Virus record (IMG/VR): IMGVR_UViG_3300037847_005438
Span: 1-41,496 of that record
DNA: 41,496 nt
Source: a virus
Strand: one strand, 5' to 3'
Positions within the stretch are counted from its first letter, which is position 1. Each line of letters opens with the position of its first letter. Shown here in pieces: positions 23,579-34,900 of the stretch. The notes under the pieces are model-generated. The model was not told where the DNA came from, did no database searches, and saw only the letters and a list, made by a program, of their open reading frames with translations. Position numbers and translations under genes: made by a program.

Positions 23579-25486
23579 TTATATTTCTTCTCCTGGAATT
23601 AAACTTAAAAAATCTTCACTAAAAAACTTATTCATATCCTCTGCTCCTTTAACAGTAGCAGCGTCTCCTGCTTGAAAAGTATAAACTACTGTATTAGTTT
23701 CTTTATCAACAACCTGTATAGTATTGTTAGTTATTACCGTAGAACCAAATAATCCGCCAAATCTAGGTTCTTTTCTATCCATACCCCCGACTAAATAGTA
23801 TTTCTTTAAAAAGTTTTCTCCATAAGCTTTTGTTAACTCTTGTTCTATGTTTTCCTTATTACTTAACATATTTTTACTAACACCAAGTCCAGTGCCTCCT
23901 TCATCTTTTTTTGTTTTAGTATCTTTTGCTATTTTTTGGTCAAATACAGAATAACCTTTATCAGTTAATTTTTTTAATCCTTCTATTTTAGCAATATCTT
24001 TCATACTAATTCCATCTTTAATATCTAAACCTAGACCCTCTATACTTTCAACTTTTACACCACCATCATAAGCGAACCAGTTTTTACCGTCCCATCTATA
24101 TTCAAAATATTCTCCCAAAACTTGTTCTTCAAAATTTAAAAGATCGTTTCTTCTTTTTTCTAAAGTACTATAATCAACTTTTTTACCCCCTTGCCCTATA
24201 CCACCAGTAGAAGGATATTCAACTCCCCAACCTAATGATCTAGCGGAAACACTAGTGTCACTATCATCGTTACCAGCATTTTTTGCTAACGCTTTTTGTC
24301 TAGCACCAAATTCAAAGTTTAATTTAAATTTTTTATCTGCATAATCTATAATAGCTTGTTTTGAAAAATCACTTTCACCACTTAACAATGAACCAGTAAA
24401 AGCCATCCACTGGTTGTTTATTTCTTCTTGACTAATACCACCGCTATTATCAGTATCTTTAATGTTTGCTAAAAGCTTACCTCTTTGACCTGTTGCAACA
24501 GCAAGTTCGCCTTTTACTTCGCCAGCAGCTAAATCTTTCATCATTAAAGTCCATAAACCAGCTGTTTCTACGTTTTCCTCTCCCTCAGTTATATGTTCAT
24601 AAAAAGACTTATTATCAATACCAAAAGCGGTTCTCATTAATCTTCTTCTATCATTAGCTGTATTTGTCATATTGTTTAAAGCTCCCCTCATTTTACCAGA
24701 GTGATATTTACCGTATTCACCACCGTAAGTAGCACCTAAGTTTTCAGCTGAAGTTGAAAGCTCATTCATTGCGTTACCATAAACGTTTTCTTTGTCTGCA
24801 ACGTTTTCTGTTAATAATGATTGAAAATCACGTAAACTTATAGTTCTAGTTGTACCGTCAGAATATGTAGCTTCACTACCATCTTCATTGTATATTGTAT
24901 ATGACAAACCACCATTATCATCTTTGGTAATTCTAGCGTAATGACCAGCTACAGTAATTTTATTATTAGTATTACTAGCTATAATAGCATTAAGTGTCTC
25001 TTGCTTTTCAAGACCCATTAGATTGTAATCAAGATTATTACTTTCTACAGCTACAGCAGCATTATCTAAAGCTTCTCCCCATTTGTCTATTTCAGAAAAT
25101 AATTTATTTTTTCTAGTAAGTATTTCCATACGTTTTTTCCTAGTATCTCTATTACCAAAAACACCACTTAAAGGACCTAGTTCTCTTAACTCATCTTTTA
25201 AAGCGTAAATTTCATTAACAACATTTTCTGTACCTCCAGCATCATAAACTTTTTGCACAGCACTATTCCAGTCTATAGAGTTTTTTATTAACTCACCTCC
25301 AATAAGTGCTGAAGCTTTAGCTATTTCACCCCACATTTCACCGCTAGCCTTAACCGTTTCACCATAAACTCTTGATACATCTTCAAAAGTACCACTATAA
25401 TCAGGTGGAGCCGCGGCTAAACCGGCTCTAGTTGCTGCTGCTACTATTGTAGCATCTGCACCTGTTGTTATTTTAGTATTTGCCAT
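23579..25486 (-). CDS. Internal/structural virion protein with EF-hand
   Basis: A 635-residue protein of a type I associate with structural proteins of marine podovirus-like phages (N-terminus MANTKITTGADATIVAAATR, then APPDYSGTFEDVSRVYGET). It is mainly helical, with Ala-rich segments near the start. A textbook EF-hand calcium loop lies at 344-355 (D-T-D-N-S-G-G-I-S-Q-E-E, with Asp1, Asp3, Ser5, Gly6, Ile8 and Glu12). It sits between the Hint-bearing protein, which it overlaps by 19 bases, and the giant polyvalent protein. By position it resembles T7 internal core proteins. The exact role is not shown by the sequence. Confidence 0.75.
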   Translation of the reverse strand: MANTKITTGADATIVAAATRAGLAAAPPDYSGTFEDVSRVYGETVKASGEMWGEIAKASALIGGELIKNSIDWNSAVQKVYDAGGTENVVNEIYALKDELRELGPLSGVFGNRDTRKKRMEILTRKNKLFSEIDKWGEALDNAAVAVESNNLDYNLMGLEKQETLNAIIASNTNNKITVAGHYARITKDDNGGLSYTIYNEDGSEATYSDGTTRTISLRDFQSLLTENVADKENVYGNAMNELSTSAENLGATYGGEYGKYHSGKMRGALNNMTNTANDRRRLMRTAFGIDNKSFYEHITEGEENVETAGLWTLMMKDLAAGEVKGELAVATGQRGKLLANIKDTDNSGGISQEEINNQWMAFTGSLLSGESDFSKQAIIDYADKKFKLNFEFGARQKALAKNAGNDDSDTSVSARSLGWGVEYPSTGGIGQGGKKVDYSTLEKRRNDLLNFEEQVLGEYFEYRWDGKNWFAYDGGVKVESIEGLGLDIKDGISMKDIAKIEGLKKLTDKGYSVFDQKIAKDTKTKKDEGGTGLGVSKNMLSNKENIEQELTKAYGENFLKKYYLVGGMDRKEPRFGGLFGSTVITNNTIQVVDKETNTVVYTFQAGDAATVKGAEDMNKFFSEDFLSLIPGEEI

Positions 25487-26700
25487 GTTTGTTCTTTTTT
25501 ATATTTTATAGCGTAATCTAACCATTCATCAATCATACTGTTTACTGGAATACAATTAATTCTATAACCTAAATCTTCTGTTAATAAATCATAACTAAAC
25601 TCAACACCGTCATAAAGTTCTTTACTTTCAACGTTTTCTGTTATGTGCATAGCGCGCTCACCTTTTATTCTATGCATGTCACAAAGATTAACAACCGCGC
25701 CGTTTTTGAATTTAATTTTATAAAATCTTTTCTTAGTAGGATCTTCTAAGTATTCATGTTTTTGTAATACTTTTACAGGCACACCACTATAACCAATTAT
25801 AGTATCACCTGGTTTAATATTTTCAATAAATACTTTGCCTTCAACAGTGTCTATTTTAGTACCTTTAGGTATACATGCTGTACCAGCTTTAATTTTAGCA
25901 GCACCTAAAGTAGCACCAGCACCGATTAAATCACCTAAAAAACCCATTTTTGAACCAGCTCTTTGACCAGCGGCGTTAGCTTGCATACCCATAGCAGACA
26001 TTTGATTTGCCATAGCTTGAGATAAAGCCGCGTTAGCGCCAGCCATTAATCCAAATTCAACACCTAGCAATGTAGATTCTCTACCAAACTCAGCTTGTTG
26101 TATAGCCGCTTCACCTTGTCTTCTCATTGTATCTGCTTGAAAACCACCTTGAGCAACTAGCTGTTCTCTTGATATACCTAACGCTCTAGCTCTTTCAGCA
26201 CCTTGTAATTCCATTTGCCTAATAGACATTTCTCCTTGAGCAGCTAACCTTCTATTAGCAGATTCTTGTTGAGCTATGTTAGCAGATATTTGTTCTGCTT
26301 GAGCTGCGCCTTGATTTGCTAATGATTGGGCTAATGATGCTACACCACTAGCACCAGCTGCACCTCTTAAAGTCTGTAATATGTTTGCTCTTTGTAAAGC
26401 ACCTTGTTCTGCTTGAAACTCAGCAGCACGCATGTTAACAGTTAGATCTTCGTATGGATTTTCCATACCTTCATAAAGATTTTCAAATTCTGTTTTTAAA
26501 TCAGCGTAAGGATTTTTTACATCAGCAAAAGGATTTTCAAACTTAAAACTTTCAAATTGTTTTCTTTGTTGTTCTAAAAGTTCTTTTTGTTCAGCTCTTT
26601 CGCCTTCAAAAAACTCAAGTTGCTCACCGGCCATATCGACCATTTGTTGCATTATGTTTTTTTGTTGATTCCTGTCTTTACCTCCAAATACATTTGACAT
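25468..26700 (-). CDS. Internal virion (ejection) protein with C-terminal Hint domain
   Basis: A 410-residue protein. Residues 1-100 hold charged helices and repeated NP-F/Y-A/E-D segments (ENPFADVKNPYADLK, then ENPYEDL). Residues 100-270 are an Ala/Gln-rich helical stretch (LRGAAGASGVASLAQSLANQ and following) ending in a Gly/Ala hydrophobic segment, like small phage core/ejection proteins. From Cys276 a Hint domain begins: ACIPKGTKIDT, then IENIKPGDTIIGY at 292-304, then NLCDMHRIKG with His343, and finally SYDLLTEDLGYRI and PVNSMI at 369-390. Hint domains self-cleave at their N-terminal Cys. There is no intein-like His-Asn and no C-extein, so protein splicing is unlikely; autocleavage or ester formation before Cys276 is possible. 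It overlaps the next gene by 19 bases. Confidence 0.8.
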   Translation of the reverse strand: MSNVFGGKDRNQQKNIMQQMVDMAGEQLEFFEGERAEQKELLEQQRKQFESFKFENPFADVKNPYADLKTEFENLYEGMENPYEDLTVNMRAAEFQAEQGALQRANILQTLRGAAGASGVASLAQSLANQGAAQAEQISANIAQQESANRRLAAQGEMSIRQMELQGAERARALGISREQLVAQGGFQADTMRRQGEAAIQQAEFGRESTLLGVEFGLMAGANAALSQAMANQMSAMGMQANAAGQRAGSKMGFLGDLIGAGATLGAAKIKAGTACIPKGTKIDTVEGKVFIENIKPGDTIIGYSGVPVKVLQKHEYLEDPTKKRFYKIKFKNGAVVNLCDMHRIKGERAMHITENVESKELYDGVEFSYDLLTEDLGYRINCIPVNSMIDEWLDYAIKYKKEQTWQILK

Positions 26701-26710
26701 ACTTATATTT

Positions 26711-27163
26711 TTAATTATTTTTATTATCTAAATAAACTACATGATGTTTTTCTTCTGATATATCAACGTCTATATTTTTAAAATATAAATTATTATATTT
26801 TTTTTCACTTTGTTTTTTAATAGAATTAATTATACTTCTAACTTTTGATAAAGTCCAAACTCTTTCACAACCACTTTTTATTGCTGTTTCAAAACAAGCT
26901 TCTATTAAATGATAATACCAAAAAGCTTTGTTTTTAAAGTTTGGGTTTGATACCATATCGCTTAAATAACCCATTTTAGAGTTAGTAAGATATATATAAC
27001 AAGCGGCTATCATTGTGTCTTTATTTTCTATTATAAGACCGCCTAAACCATTTTGTGGTAACAAACTTCTTTCTGTAACGCCTAAACCTCTTTCAATCCA
27101 CCAACTGTTTATAATTTCTATATCTTCTTCTTTTATATACCGTATATTATATTCTTTGTTCAT
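26711..27163 (-). CDS. GNAT-like acetyltransferase
   Basis: A 150-residue protein with the order of a GNAT acyltransferase: an N-terminal strand-helix (NIRYIKEEDIEIINSWW), hydrophobic strands at about 41-46 (GGLIIE) and 51-57 (MIAACYIYL), the YLSDMVSNPNF strand (about 65-75), then a helix beginning near KAFWYYHLIEACFETAIKSG. The usual Q/R-x-x-G-x-G/A acetyl-CoA loop is not clear, so activity is uncertain. GNAT-type genes occur beside virion genes in many marine phages; the substrate is unknown. It lies between the structural cluster and the ejection protein gene, and its leader is AT-only. Confidence 0.62.
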   Translation of the reverse strand: MNKEYNIRYIKEEDIEIINSWWIERGLGVTERSLLPQNGLGGLIIENKDTMIAACYIYLTNSKMGYLSDMVSNPNFKNKAFWYYHLIEACFETAIKSGCERVWTLSKVRSIINSIKKQSEKKYNNLYFKNIDVDISEEKHHVVYLDNKNN

Positions 27164-27205
27164 TTAATTTAATTTAAGTACTTATATAATCACACTTTTT
27201 ACGCG

Positions 27206-27628
27206 TTATTTACTACTAGGCGTAACTTCAGTACTTAAAGCAAACAATTCAGCTTTTTGATTAGAATTATTTACCATTGTAACTTCTAAATAATGACCAG
27301 TCATTGTAGCATTATTTACTTTTGCATCTTTTTCAAAAAAAACAAAATTACCAGCACCTGTACCAACACCATTATCATTTACCGTTACACTATTAAGGCC
27401 TATATCTGTTACTGTACCTATATTAAATGGTGGAGCCATTTGAGTACCAGAGTACATAAAGGCCGAAAGCTGCCCTTGAGTTACTCCATCAGGGTTGTGA
27501 GTTGATTTGTCCCCTACAAAGCTTCCAGTTGTATTTTGAAGACTTATAGGTGCGGACCAAAGCTTATCACCAATTTGCAATGAACTATTTTGTATATTTG
27601 TTGTAAATGTGTAGCGAGTATATGACAT
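27206..27628 (-). CDS. Beta-rich structural protein
   Basis: A 140-residue protein with no signal peptide, dominated by short strands and Asn/Gly/Thr-rich turns (for example NIGTVTDIGLNSVTVND at about 69-85, then GAGNFVFFEKDAKV). The composition resembles phage tail and decoration proteins. It follows the 424-residue structural gene by 14 bases in the transcript and precedes the GNAT-like gene by about 42. No family is recognised, and assignment as virion protein rests on composition and location. Confidence 0.58.
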   Translation of the reverse strand: MSYTRYTFTTNIQNSSLQIGDKLWSAPISLQNTTGSFVGDKSTHNPDGVTQGQLSAFMYSGTQMAPPFNIGTVTDIGLNSVTVNDNGVGTGAGNFVFFEKDAKVNNATMTGHYLEVTMVNNSNQKAELFALSTEVTPSSK

Positions 27629-27642
27629 ATATATATATTTTT

Positions 27643-28917
27643 TTAAGAAGCTGTCCCTACTGTTATTATTTTATCTAAATCTAAATTTATTGTTGTATTT
27701 GTTGTTGGTGTTTGTGTTGTCGTTATTTTTCCTTTAATTTGAACTTTTCTACTACAACCAGTGAAATATATTACAGTATTATTTTCTAATGTTTGGCTTA
27801 AACCAACAACCATAGAACCAGCGCTTGATGATGCAGATACAGATGCAATAAGATTTGTACCACTATTATTAACACCAACTCCTGCTATTTTAACATGATC
27901 ACCACCAGATATACCGTATGTTCCATTTAAATCTACAGTAGTACTACCACTAATGTCACCTCTAACAGTTTTAGAAAGCCTTTCTGGCTCTGTAGCTGAA
28001 AAGCTGCTAAACTCAACACCAACGCTAGTAGAATCAAATATTGTTGATGAACCATATGCTCTAAAAGTCAACGTTATACCGTCAGCAAAACTTTGAGCAG
28101 AGTTTAGTGTTAAAGTTTTTGTACTAGTATTTATAGCTGTAATTTTTGGTGTTCCAGATAAACTACCGCTACTAACAGCTGTGATTATCATACCTACGGC
28201 TATATTAGTTAAATCATCCAAAACTACTTCAGTAGCACTTGATATTGCACCATCTACAGTATCTGTTGTTTCAAAATAAAAATAATCTTCAAATTGTGAT
28301 AAATTAGCAAAAGCGTCTGTTAATCTTAAACCAAAACCATGTGAATCGTTTTCTACATTTTCTACAGTCCAATCAATATTAGTTGTAAAGTTTTGTGCTG
28401 TAGTTGAAGACTCTGTAAGTGTTGAGGTTGCAAAAGTTTTATAATTACTACTGTTAACTGTTCCTGGTGAAAAAGTTAATACCGCATTGCCAATTTGATT
28501 AAAAGATTTTTTAACAACATATTTATGACCGCTTATAGATCTACTAAATTGTGTGTTTTTATCTGGGGTTGTAAATAAAAATACAGTATAAGTATCACCA
28601 CCGCTATTAGCTGGAAAATTAATATTAGTAATAAAATTAGTGCCAGATATTTCTACTTCTAAATTTTTATAAAAACTAAAACCAGAACTGAAAGAGTTAG
28701 CGTTAAAATCATAAAATTGACCACTGCTGTTAAACACTTGAATATTAAATGCACAACCATCTGTTCCGTTTATAGATATTTGTCTTGAAAAACTAGAAGC
28801 CCCAGAAGAACTTAAATCTAAATCTATAGAGCTTATTATTCTTTCACCTGACTCTGAAACATCAAAAGATGCTTGTTCTTGAGCTTCTGCACTATTATGA
28901 TATTGACTGTGTGCCAT
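27643..28917 (-). CDS. Beta-rich tail or fibre structural protein
   Basis: A 424-residue protein rich in Ser, Thr, Asn and Gly with no signal peptide. It seems built from beta modules: an N-terminal sandwich (about 20-165, with repeated FSFYK and GGDTYTVFLF strands), a middle domain with TDTVDGAISSATEVVLDD and ITAINTSTKTLTLNSAQ (about 215-285), and a third with a similar plan (SGSTTVDLNGTYGI, then IASVSASSSAGSM, at about 325-375). The second and third look like related repeats, common in phage tail proteins. It sits directly after the 3166-residue tail protein, so a fibre or tail-attached role is likely. Confidence 0.6.
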   Translation of the reverse strand: MAHSQYHNSAEAQEQASFDVSESGERIISSIDLDLSSSGASSFSRQISINGTDGCAFNIQVFNSSGQFYDFNANSFSSGFSFYKNLEVEISGTNFITNINFPANSGGDTYTVFLFTTPDKNTQFSRSISGHKYVVKKSFNQIGNAVLTFSPGTVNSSNYKTFATSTLTESSTTAQNFTTNIDWTVENVENDSHGFGLRLTDAFANLSQFEDYFYFETTDTVDGAISSATEVVLDDLTNIAVGMIITAVSSGSLSGTPKITAINTSTKTLTLNSAQSFADGITLTFRAYGSSTIFDSTSVGVEFSSFSATEPERLSKTVRGDISGSTTVDLNGTYGISGGDHVKIAGVGVNNSGTNLIASVSASSSAGSMVVGLSQTLENNTVIYFTGCSRKVQIKGKITTTQTPTTNTTINLDLDKIITVGTAS

Positions 28918-28937
28918 TTATTTTTATTTTTTAATTT

Positions 28938-31900
28938 TTAATAAGGACTACTACCTGAACCACTACCACTACCACTACCACTACTACTAGTACTACTAGC
29001 ACTACTACTACTACCACTACCACCACCACTACCACTAATAAAATTAGATTGTTTTGATAAAACTACACCTAAACCTTGAACACTAAAATCTTCTAAATTA
29101 ATCATGTAAGGAAATGACGCTTGTGGAACTGTAGCGTAAATTCCAGCGGTCGCACTTACAACACCAGTTATATTACTAAACCATTTACCTTCTTTACTTT
29201 TAAACTCTAATATCTGAGCAGCTTGACCTTCGTTTTCTTTAAAATGACTTTTTGATCCACTGTTGTTTCTTATAATATCTGCATACCAACCATTAACACC
29301 AATAGAAGTTCCGTCTTCCCAGTCATTAGTAATAATATGTGTTGCGCCATCTATGACTTCCTCTGAATTTTCGTAATACCTTCTTGATAAACTTCCCTCA
29401 TAATTTAACGTGTGAAAAGTTTTTACTATAGAAGGTTCATCGTTAAAAATAGTTGTAACATGAGATGGTGTAAATTCGTTATAAAAAGTATTATAACCGT
29501 TATTTAGGCTTGCTGTATAATGTTCATATAATTTACCATCTAGTATTGTAAAGTATTTATTAGAAACACTAATACCGTTTTCAGGTATAAATGATTTAAA
29601 ACTTACCCAACCTTTGTTTTCTTCATTAAAACTTATTGTTTTTTCATCATACGGAACCATTTGGCTTACCGTCTGGAGATAAGTTGGAGAGTTTACGTCT
29701 GTGTCAAAGTAGGATTCAGTAGTGTATAAAGCCTTTTGCATGAAAAAGTTGTCTACTTCACCTTCAACTGGTCCTTCTAATATTTGTACAACAAAAGTAT
29801 TTAGTAATTCTCCTCCAAAGTGATCTATAGCTGTACCAGTTGTACCGTTTTCAGATTGCCAATTTAAAGCTCCACTATCATTAATTTCAGTTCCATTTTC
29901 ACCAACGCGGTGTATTTTATCATAAACACCAGTAGGGTTTGTGTCATCAAAACTAATAACGTCTGTTCTAAAGCCTTTGTTAGAACTACCTTCTGACGTA
30001 AAGTAATATATTCTAATTCTTCCAGACGTTAAGCTGTAATTAAATCTTATTCTATAATAACTAGATGGTTTTATTCTTTTATTTATAACTTGTCTTATTT
30101 CTGTAAAATCTGGAGCATCATTAAGTTTTATTTGATTATTTTCAAAGAATATATATTGTGCTGCCTGCAAGTCAAAACCTATAAACTCCCAGTAATCAAC
30201 AGATCCACCTGTTATAAAATTTGATCTATCAATTAATCTTAGGTCAGACAAATCGCAAGTCATCAAAACTGGAGGGGTAGATGATGCATTACTTGTATAC
30301 AAGTTGTCATTTCTAAAACTTATACTATTTTTATTAGGAGCCGCATCTTGATGTGTTTCATTTAACCAATTAGTACTAGGTGTATACGGTTGTTCATTTT
30401 TAGTTATAGAATTTATAGTACCATCAAAATTAAAATCTGTTTTATAAATACCATCTTCGTCAATATACATAGTTAATTTATAACCACTATCAACACTACC
30501 ACCAGGATTGCTTGCAAAATAAAGATCACTTCTAAGCTGTATTTTTAATGTGTCACCTGAGTGATTGTCTACTCTAATTCTAAACTCATAACCATCTACA
30601 GATGGCTTGACACTAATAGGTGTTGATAATGATGAAAAATCTTGTAAAAATATTTGCCCAGGCGCGGTAGCATCTACAAATCTTACTTTATCTCCTTCTA
30701 AAAACAATCTTCTTTGCGAAAAAGCGTGTGGCGTCATAGCGTCATCACCACCACCATAATCTGGTAATTTCCAAGTGGTAGGTGTAGGTGAGGTTGACCA
30801 AACTACATTTTGACCACTGTTATAATCCATACTAAAACTATCAACACTACCACCAGTTTCTCTTTCTGAAATATCCCTAACATTTATTATATCAATTTTA
30901 CCACTAAAATTATAAAATTGTAATCTTAATCTACCATCATTGTTTTGTACGTTATAACTGTCAGGATGTATTTTTACAACAGCTCTATACAACACAGAGT
31001 TGGCAGGCGCAGCTCCATTTGCATAATAACCATTAGATTCTATAGGTATTAAATTATAACCATGTAATTCATTCCAATTTGAATAATCTATTGGACTTAA
31101 TAATATAAAACCTCTGTCATCACCAGGGCTAGTATTATTGTTAGTAGGATTGTTTATAGAACCAAAAGTACCATAAGGTATATTGCTATCATAAAAATTT
31201 TGTGTATCAAAATGACCAGAACCACTAACGTTAACACCTGGTTCAATTAAGCCTCTTGCTAATATACCTGTATTTGAAGGAGGGCTGTGAAGAACAGGAT
31301 CAATAACAACAACATCTATCATAACCCATTTATCAGCAGTTCTTAATAAAGGTATATCAGCAGTATGCGTTATATAAACACTACCAGTAGTTGTTCTTGA
31401 ATCTATTTCTATTTTATCAGATCCATTGTTAATAACACCGTCAGCTTGATCACCTGGAACTATAACTCCATTTGGATTTGGATCATCCCAAGTGTGAACC
31501 GTACCGTTATCATCTGTCATAGAAGTTTGATTTATTACAGGGTTTTCTTGACCAAATTGATTTATTGCTTCTATGTGTTTAGTTGCAAATTGATCGCCAG
31601 ACTGAAAGGTAAGATTCCAAGAAGACGAAGTAAAATCGTGAGAAACTTCAGTCCAAGCAGGTACAGTAGCTGGTGGAATATCACCAAATGTTGGTATTGC
31701 AGGTTGGCCAGTATAATAAATACTATTAAAAGAAAGTATTTTTTCAACTTTTGCACTTGCTAATCTCATTGGTTTTTGAAAACTTTCACCAGGTTTATTT
31801 GTGTTTTTTACTCTGAACTTTAAGTCTTGAACAGCAATACCTTGATGTACATTTAAATTAGCCGCTAAACTACTCGCTGATCTTCTAAATTTAACGTAAA

Positions 31901-34900
31901 AAGTTAATCTCGCAACACCAAGCGAAGCATTAATACTATCTAAGGCAAGTGCTTGCTGAGAATGGTTACTACCACTACCATTCCAAGTTACAGTGTTACC
32001 ACTAACAAAACCTAAATGAAATTGAGTGTTAGTTTGGACCGTGCCAGGGTATCCTGGATTAAAATTATGACCTTCTATTTGGTTTTGCGCTAAAGAATAT
32101 TTATTAACAAAAGGAGTTGTTCCTGAAGACGCTGTCCCAAATGCTTTTCCGCCTTGTCTAAATATTTTATCACTATCAACAGGAGTATTACCATCACAAA
32201 TTATAATTTGAGGTACACAATAATTTGATGTTGAAGTACCACCGGCTTCTACTTCTATTGTAACTTTAAATTCTTCACCATAAAAAGCTGTTAAGTTGTT
32301 TGCGCTATCATAAGCACCTATTGTTTCACCATTTGTAAAACCTGGATTCCAACTAGATTGTATGTTCCAAGCTGGATTATTAGAATTCCAAGAAGATACA
32401 GTTGATTCTACAAGATTAGTTGGCATTGTACCTGAAGTATGTGTAAATGGAAATAAAGCATACTTAGTCTCACTACCAGATACAAGATTGCTACCTGCTG
32501 CAAAAACTAAACCAGCATAAGCATCAGACCCACCAAAAAAACCGTCTTGATCATCAAATATACTACCAATAAGATTACTATTTAAAAGTGGCATTTCGAA
32601 CCAAGTGGTGTTAACACCAATAGTTTCGTGATAGGATTTGTTATCATTATATACTTGAGCTGTTTGATTAGCAACTGATCTAGCCCAAACATAACCGTCA
32701 CCAAAAAAATCAACAGTTGGATCATTATGAAAAGGACCACTAGTACCGTAATTAACAGCTGTTGTTTGCCCAGTGCTAACGCCAGAAGGTGCAGACGTAA
32801 AATTATGATCAAATATTGTTTTTGTAGTAGTGTCAAAACCTACAAAAGATTCAGCTACAAATGGTTGTCCAGTTTGAGCTTGTTGGTACTGCCCTTGAGG
32901 TATAGCCGCGTAGTTAGTTACAGTTGTTTGACTATCTAAATGTCTAAGCGTAACTTCAGGAATATTGTTATAAGAAGAACTATTTACACTATTTACACGT
33001 ATTTCGGTTTGATTAATTTGAGTTCCAGAAGCAAAACTACCATTTTCAATAACATTACTAGCGCTAGGCGTTAAATTAATTAACTCTTCACCAGCTGTTA
33101 TAAATGAGTTTCTTAATAAATTTTGTGTAAAGTTATTTGTAAAAGTAATATTATATTCTTTTTTATACTCATCATATGTACCAACTAATTCATTTGGAAT
33201 TTTTAAATTATCTCTAAACCAATCACGCATACCAATATTTGATATAGGTGTTAATCCATCCATAGACAATCTAAGAACCGCGCCTCTTTGTTTATCTGTG
33301 AAATAAGCTCTATAAGATTCTGAGGCAAAACTTTCTGGGTTTTTTGATATACCGTAATCACCAACAAAAGGTGTTGCTGTACCTAAAACCTTATTAGACG
33401 CGATTAATTGTGGATTACCATCCGCATTAAATAGTGTATCTTTACCAGCTACTATATCTACTATTCTATCTTCACAAAAAGCAACCAATCCAACTCTTCT
33501 TTGAAATAACTTTTGTATACTACCGTAAGTTGGGTTTAAGTCTTTTGTTATTTTTTCAGCCATTATAAACTGATTAAGATCGTTTACACTAACGTCAGCA
33601 TTGTATATACCAGAATAAATTAAACCATTTGTCCTTGTTTCTTCTTGATAATTAGATTCTAAAGTAGAAGATACTATTGGTCCTTTTGATATAGTCATTT
33701 CGTTAAAACCATCTCTTATTCTATTTGATTCAATACCATTACCAAAAGAAAAACAATTATACCAACTCAATCCAACTTCTAAATCTCTACCTATATTTGA
33801 ATCTATATAAAACCTTGTTCTTAACGTACTAGTGCTAGTAAGTGGTGATCCACTACTAAGTGTTCCTGCTCCTAAAGTGTTACTAGGATCTGATGGTTGT
33901 GCTGATAGTAAAGCTGTAGTGTAGCTACCATCTTTCCTATAAAACCTAACTTTAGTATTAGAATAATCAATTTCATCGTTAGCATTGTCTAAAAATTGCC
34001 AACCTGGTTTTATTTCAAACTCATTTTTACTTATCCATCTAGTAATAACGCTACCAGTATAATTATAATTTAAGTTTTCAACTCTACAACCTACAGGAGC
34101 AAATATTTCACAAGTATTATCGTTAAGCTTAATAGGTATAACATCGCTAGCTTCGTGATATATATCTAAATCAATACTTTCTTTTGGCTCTGTTTCCCAA
34201 ATTATAGGTTGCTCAGAATTTACCTCTATAAAACTAGTTGCTTGTTCTATAAATTGAATAGCAGAACTAGTATCAAGATCTATATTAGTACCGTCTACAG
34301 GATTGTATGTTGAGCTTTTTGGATTTTTATCTACTTCTATTATATAACAAAGTCTTCTATTGTTAGCTCTACCAAAATCTCTAATAGTATCTTTAGCATG
34401 AGCAAGCTTGTCATCGTTACCACCACTTGAACCATCAGGTACATGGTTTCCATCAGAATCTACAGTGTCAGCCCAATCCATTACAGCTTTTTCGACAGAA
34501 TCAGAACCTTGATCGTATAACCAAGGTGTGGATCCACCCCAATATAATTGTTTTTTCCAACCGGTGTGGTTGTATAGTTTTTTTATTGAAACTTTTTTTA
34601 TAGTATAAATTTCTTCATTTGAATCAGCTTCAAATTTAAATTGTTTACCAATTTTTAAATTATCTATAAAACTTTGTATTTCTTTAGCATTTTCATTACT
34701 TTTTTTCCAAGTTGGATTCCATTGGTTTTCGTGTCTTTCTTTATATCTTTCATCATAACCAAAAGAATTTTTTACACCTGGACCTGGTGCTTCGTTTGTT
34801 GATTCATCAAACTTAACCGCTTCACCGTTAAAAGCCATTTCAACTGTATCTCCAATACCGTCCTCATAATCTGTTTTACCTTCCATAGGGACTACTATTT

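Noticed and set aside
25468-25875. Self-splicing intein
   Set aside because: Hint N-terminal blocks are present, but no C-terminal His-Asn plus Cys/Ser/Thr junction and no C-extein are visible.
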